A stretch of 64,000 nt of DNA from NCBI RefSeq assembly GCF_000758685.1, contig NZ_CP009286.1, positions 1,766,501-1,830,500 on the forward strand, in the 5' to 3' direction. Both the position numbers and the translations under genes were made by a program. Numbering within the stretch: position 1 is the stretch's first letter; each line of letters opens with the position of its first letter. This stretch comes from Paenibacillus stellifer. Lineage in GTDB: Bacteria; Bacillota; Bacilli; Paenibacillales; Paenibacillaceae. Positions 62,201-64,000 of the stretch are shown here, in pieces. The notes beneath the pieces are model-generated. The model was not told where the DNA came from. It saw nothing but the letters and a program-made list of their open reading frames with translations, and ran no database searches.

Positions 62201-64000
62201 CCGGGCGAAGGTGCCGGACTGGTAATGCTGAAACCGCTGGAGCAGGCGCTGAGAGACGGCGATCCGGTGCTGGCGGTGCTGAAGGCCAGCAGTATTAGTA
62301 ATGACGGGCATTCCATCGGCGTAATGGCTCCGAATCCGGACGGGCAAAGAGAGCTGATAGAATCTCTGTACATCAAGCACAATCTCAGTCCGGCGGATGT
62401 GCAGTATGTGGAGGCTCACGGAACGGGTACCAAAATCGGCGATCCGAGCGAAGTTAGAGCACTGGACAGTGCCTTCAAGCGCTGGGGGCTGCTGCGGCAG
62501 TCAGTTGCCATTGGATCGGTGAAATCCAATATTGGCCATCTATTGGGAGCAGCGGGCATTGCTGGCTTCATCAAAGTGGTGATGGCGCTGCAGAACAAGA
62601 TCATGCCGCCGCAGATCAATGTCTCCGCTCCGAACCCGATGCTGAAATTTGAGAAGACGCCGTTCTATCTGCTTACCGCAGCCCAGGAGTGGTCGGTGGC
62701 CGAAGGAAAGGCCAGAAGAGCGGCGATCAATTCCTTCGGCTTCGGTGGCACGAACAGCCACATGGTGGTTGAAGAAGCGCCTGCACAGGGCTCGGCAATT
62801 GAAACGGAGCGGCCGGTGCGTGCCAAGCATGTTATCGGGCTGTCCGCGCAGACTGAGCCGGCACTGCTGCAGAAGATGCAGGACCTTGCGGCATTTCTGG
62901 AGCAGCACGGGGACTATCCGCTGGCAGATGTCTGCTACACCGAGAATGCCGCGCGAACCGCATTGCCGCATCGCTTCTATACCGTGGCAGATTCGGTTCA
63001 GGATCTCATCAGCAAGCTGCAAACCGGAGTCCCGGCCACTGCCCCGGTTTCTCATTCACCCGCAATTGCCCTGATGTTCACGGGACAAGGCTCGCAGTAT
63101 GCGGGCATGGGTAGAGCGCTGTACGAAGGACTTCCTGCCTTCCGGAAAAATGTAGACGCCTGCTCCGCAGCGTTTGAGCCTTATCTGGACCTGAAGCTGA
63201 CGGACCTCATCTATGGCGGCGAGGCCGATGACGGACGGCTTGCCCAGACGCAGTTTACCCAACCGGCTGTCTTTACACTAGACTACGCGTTTGGATGCTT
63301 GCTGCTGGATGGTGGCATCCGGCCTGCTTATATGCTGGGTCACAGCATCGGAGAATGGACAGCCGCATGCCTTGCGGGCATCGTCAGTCTTGCCGATGCG
63401 GCGAGACTGGTCGCCGTAAGAGGCAGACTCATGAGCGGGCTTCCGGCTGCCGGAGCCATGGCTGCCATATTCACTTCAGGCAGCAAGCTGGAAGAATTGC
63501 TGCAATCCTTTGCCGGTTCTTTATGGGTTGCCGGATACAACGTTACGCATCAGGTGGTCTCCGGCAGCAGCGAGGCGGTCGAGGAATTCCTCTCCGTGCT
63601 GCAGACAAAGGGAATCGGGGGCAAACGGCTGAATGTGTCCCAGGCCTTCCACACTCCGCTGATGACCCCGATGCTGGAGGCGTTCAGGAAGGAACTGGAG
63701 GCCACTGTATTCCATGCGCCGCTGATTCCGGTGATCTCCAATGTCACTGCCGAAGTGATCGAAGGTCCGCCTGCGCCAGAATACTGGATGCTCCATATCC
63801 TGGAAGCCGTCCGCTTTGAACAGAGCCTTGCTTACGCGCTGGATCAGGAGGTCTCGGTTCTGATTGAATGCGGACCGGGCGCCATCCTCGCCGGGATGGC
63901 AGGAGGGCTGCAACACCCGGGCAAGCCGCAGGTGCTTCATGCCCTTAGCCGCAAAAAGGACCCATGGGACACCTGGCTTGGCCTGCTCGGCCAGCTGCAT
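59276..64000 (+). CDS. FAAL-ACP-KS-AT polyketide synthase, continues past the window
   Basis: GTG 59276 overlaps the transporter stop (GTGA) and follows a perfect AAAGGAGG. The frame stays open to the last base: 1575 residues. A fatty acyl-AMP ligase (about 30-600) has FSSGSTSVPKG and GWMPYHHDMGLIG, the FAAL hallmark, so it should activate a free fatty acid and load the next domain. An acyl carrier (Ser647 in GGTSLKA) follows, then a ketosynthase (about 711-1140) with DTACSSSL (Cys913), EAHGTGT and KSNIGHL. The acyltransferase has GHSIGEW with Ser1357. The layout recalls the loading part of iturin-type synthases, but the acyltransferase is built in rather than separate. Downstream domains are unknown. 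Confidence 0.93.
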   Translation, partial: MSSSKRKKPETKLSILKGENITGRFTEMENLANVLVHVSGNQDRGITFLQNDNSEFFLSYQALLEGATCRLGGLQEQGFTSGQYALILLEDSREFVLTFWACILGGIIPVPASYPASSKVINTSLSKLQAIWEVLERPLIISDHSLAEARDEMETTLGIGGLRVLEAAKLDTAGRSGTLMLAGPHTPAMIQFSSGSTSVPKGTILTHDNLLTNIEAIISSSGMREDDRSLGWMPYHHDMGLIGFHLSTLACGINQFNMTPMKFVKRPTLWLDMIDKHRITFTGCPNFGLRLVSGRVKEEQLKSWDLSSIRFLYNGAEPISVKTMREFMDKFAHSGLKRTAMYPVYGMAEACLAVSFPRPGEEPLVHSVNRERLVGESRIEAIDENDRCASLIADEGYPVTGMEIRIVDDASGAVVPQGTVGEIQIRGRNVTSGYINNPEATTRSYQDGWLKTGDTGVVLNGRLSVIGRIKDIIFVNGQNFFAHDIEGVMEELDGVEPGKIAVCGWHDEQEGQERVGLFSTVRLQEQEVKPFYAKILRHVNEVFGIAVDYVSLIRSIPKTTSGKVQRFVLVEAFRKGEFQDKSYSAAYFTEETKDADSIPAQSLQAPSPVAAPGAFLDKIRGVWAEVLGRPPEAIPYNQSFMSMGGTSLKAIQILGALEDELRIELTHDLLIKCRTIEEMDSYVARRVNMGGNPLSAGERQSTAVQGTDSGDADIAVIAMACRFPGASSPEEFWNNLLQGKDSIGEVPRDRWNIDDYYSPTPEFGKTYCRNGGFLDNPYGFDAALFGISEDEAAVMDPQQRIVMELVYELIERAGYSRQQMNGRDVGLFVGAGGNSYFEYHLNTLNRMNLQSFDSFSTLTSVQQERIMEEWKRKLGVTGTHPNLLVDNIVNMIPARTSQEFNFKGPSMAVDTACSSSLVTLHLAAASIRRGECESAIAGGIHLMLTPTSYQYFSSAEALSPTGRSSVFAADADGFVPGEGAGLVMLKPLEQALRDGDPVLAVLKASSISNDGHSIGVMAPNPDGQRELIESLYIKHNLSPADVQYVEAHGTGTKIGDPSEVRALDSAFKRWGLLRQSVAIGSVKSNIGHLLGAAGIAGFIKVVMALQNKIMPPQINVSAPNPMLKFEKTPFYLLTAAQEWSVAEGKARRAAINSFGFGGTNSHMVVEEAPAQGSAIETERPVRAKHVIGLSAQTEPALLQKMQDLAAFLEQHGDYPLADVCYTENAARTALPHRFYTVADSVQDLISKLQTGVPATAPVSHSPAIALMFTGQGSQYAGMGRALYEGLPAFRKNVDACSAAFEPYLDLKLTDLIYGGEADDGRLAQTQFTQPAVFTLDYAFGCLLLDGGIRPAYMLGHSIGEWTAACLAGIVSLADAARLVAVRGRLMSGLPAAGAMAAIFTSGSKLEELLQSFAGSLWVAGYNVTHQVVSGSSEAVEEFLSVLQTKGIGGKRLNVSQAFHTPLMTPMLEAFRKELEATVFHAPLIPVISNVTAEVIEGPPAPEYWMLHILEAVRFEQSLAYALDQEVSVLIECGPGAILAGMAGGLQHPGKPQVLHALSRKKDPWDTWLGLLGQLH

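Overview
The window looks like a chromosomal segment of an aerobic, spore-forming, Gram-positive bacterium of the Paenibacillaceae, most probably Paenibacillus. The support is indirect but consistent. There are strong GGAGG-type ribosome binding sites with frequent GTG and TTG starts. There is a gerA-type spore germination operon behind a sigma-G-like promoter. Two very large secreted proteins carry SLH (S-layer homology) domains. Carbohydrate enzymes are numerous and paired with LacI, ROK, AraC and ArsR regulators, with a perfect cre site. No phage, plasmid, insertion sequence or CRISPR array was recognised.

Layout. Positions 1-309 hold the start of a sugar-type binding lipoprotein. A 1-kb gap follows, then an SLH-GH26 mannanase (1310-5593), a LacI regulator and a YhgE/Pip membrane protein with a 17-residue repeat. 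The germination operon runs 9389-13523. Next come AraC, a ThuA-like protein and an aminotransferase followed by a dense run of hairpins. A minus-strand ABC exporter whose ATPase is frameshifted faces a divergent TetR gene, followed by fumarase and a Ser/Asp-rich protein of unknown function. From 22.4 to 30.2 kb lie a LacI regulator, a GH13 amylase-type enzyme with a palindromic operator, and a YfkN-like nucleotidase with SLH anchors and a PhoP-box-like array. Then come a 43-residue membrane peptide, an XRE-cupin regulator divergent from a DoxX/esterase/extradiol-dioxygenase operon, and two neighbouring TerD-family genes that are both broken. From 35.6 to 42.9 kb is a glycan-use region: GH51 arabinofuranosidase, ArsR-type regulator, ROK repressor, ROK kinase and an uncharacterised alpha/alpha-toroid-like protein. 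It is followed by a BadF/HgdB-type activase-dehydratase pair, cardiolipin synthase, a GH43/GH5 chimeric gene remnant, an Rpn-type nuclease and tRNA-Pro.

The right end (51.9-64 kb) is a biosynthetic gene cluster that continues beyond the window: a 2043-residue NRPS-like protein, an MFS exporter and the first 1575 residues of a FAAL-ACP-KS-AT polyketide synthase, all in one operon. The NRPS has an unusual domain order: ACP-ACP-C-carrier-A-C-SDR. The adenylation domain carries a serine-type specificity code. The cluster probably makes an acylated, serine-containing peptide-polyketide, and is the best candidate for an undescribed system.

Genome decay is visible in several places: the ABC ATPase, both TerD genes and the GH43/GH5 fusion. 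Some lesions could be assembly errors, especially the one in a six-base homopolymer. All functions are read from motifs and family knowledge; no database search was run.
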